Origin: Vampirovibrio chlorellavorus
GTDB lineage: Bacteria; Cyanobacteriota; Vampirovibrionia; Vampirovibrionales; Vampirovibrionaceae
Assembly: GCF_003149375.1 (NCBI RefSeq)
Contig: NZ_QFWH01000003.1
Span: forward strand, 62,001-126,000
Reading direction: 5' to 3'
Length of the DNA stretch: 64,000 nucleotides
Each line of letters begins with the position of its first letter. Position 1 is the stretch's first letter. The notes below the pieces were generated by a model. The model was not told where the DNA came from and ran no database searches. It worked only from the letters and a program-made list of their open reading frames with translations. This document shows positions 63,817-64,000 of the stretch, one piece after another. A program made the translations under genes and the position numbers.

Positions 63817-64000
63817 GTTGCGTGATTATTGTTCAGGCCCGCATGACCTCCACCCGACTACCGGGCAAGGTACTGATGCCGGTCTTGGGAAAGCCCCTTC
63901 TGGCTTACGAGCTGGAGCGCCTGCAACGCTGCCAGCAAGCCGACGCCCTGATGGTGGCCACCACCATCAATGCCAGTGATGACCCGGTGGTGGCTTTGTG
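63813..64000 (+). CDS. SpsF/PseF-like cytidylyltransferase, truncated by window end
   Basis: Only the first 62 residues are present. VIIVQARMTSTRLPGKVLMPVLGKPLL is the CTP-binding signature of the SpsF/PseF cytidylyltransferase branch (Q-A-R-M-x-S-x-R-x-P-G-K), differing from the PARGGSK form of LegF. In pseudaminic clusters it usually follows pseC and makes CMP-Pse. The ATG overlaps the pseC stop. pseG, expected next, would lie beyond the edge. Confidence 0.85.
   Translation, partial: MSCVIIVQARMTSTRLPGKVLMPVLGKPLLAYELERLQRCQQADALMVATTINASDDPVVAL

Overview
The window looks like chromosomal DNA of a diderm (Gram-negative-type) bacterium with moderately high GC. It is dense with genes and has many 1-8 bp stop/start overlaps. 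Diderm signs are an MsbA-type exporter, type IV pilin-like surface proteins and nonulosonic-acid/aminouronate glycan genes. The row of ankyrin-repeat proteins and a TPR repeat protein suggest a lifestyle in contact with eukaryotic cells. Something like a Vampirovibrionia/Melainabacteria-type predator would fit, but this is a low-certainty guess because no rRNA or clear phylogenetic marker is present.

Layout. (1) 1-5.9 kb: pterin-4a-carbinolamine dehydratase, a secreted TPR protein, and a riboflavin cluster (ribE, ribBA, ribH; no ribD). (2) 5.9-9.8 kb: a divergent pair encoding a type IV pilin fused to a von Willebrand A domain and a PilX-like minor pilin. (3) 9.9-14.8 kb: four consecutive proteins, three with ankyrin repeats, that look like effectors or host-interface proteins. 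(4) 15-19 kb: tRNA-Asp(GTC) and a phage-derived block with a full-length large terminase but no recognisable capsid, portal or integrase gene. (5) 19.1-23.1 kb: a WbpA/WbpB/WbpD-type aminouronate cassette bracketed by two direct copies of a ~285 bp near-palindromic element, plus a third fragment. (6) 23-46 kb: surface glycan genes. These comprise an N,N'-diacetyllegionaminic acid-type pathway (ptmE, legC, legF, legH, legI, legG), a WbuX/HisF/HisH-type amidotransferase triplet, asnB, wecB/wbpI, an ABC exporter, two Gfo/Idh/MocA oxidoreductases, a GT4 glycosyltransferase and three large proteins with sialyltransferase-like HP and S-x-x-S motifs. (7) 46-56 kb: mixed housekeeping and small genes (cinA, a YqjD/holin-X-like membrane trio, YciI, heme oxygenase, an aminotransferase) and a methionine-aminopeptidase homologue that has lost every metal ligand. 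(8) 56-64 kb: a divergent pseudaminic acid cluster (pseB-pseC-cytidylyltransferase on +; pseI, pseH, a methyltransferase and a second amidotransferase/HisF/HisH triplet on -), cut by the window end.

How they work together. Two separate CMP-nonulosonate pathways, each with its own glutamine-dependent amidotransferase set, imply acetamidino (or similarly aminated) legionaminic- and pseudaminic-type sugars. With WbpA/B/D, WecB/WbpI and AsnB, the cell could also make ManNAc3NAcA-like uronates or uronamides. The three HP/S-x-x-S proteins are the best local candidates for transferring the CMP-activated sugars, and the MsbA-like protein for export of a lipid-linked product. LegB, PseG and a WbpE-type aminotransferase are not visible and would have to lie elsewhere.
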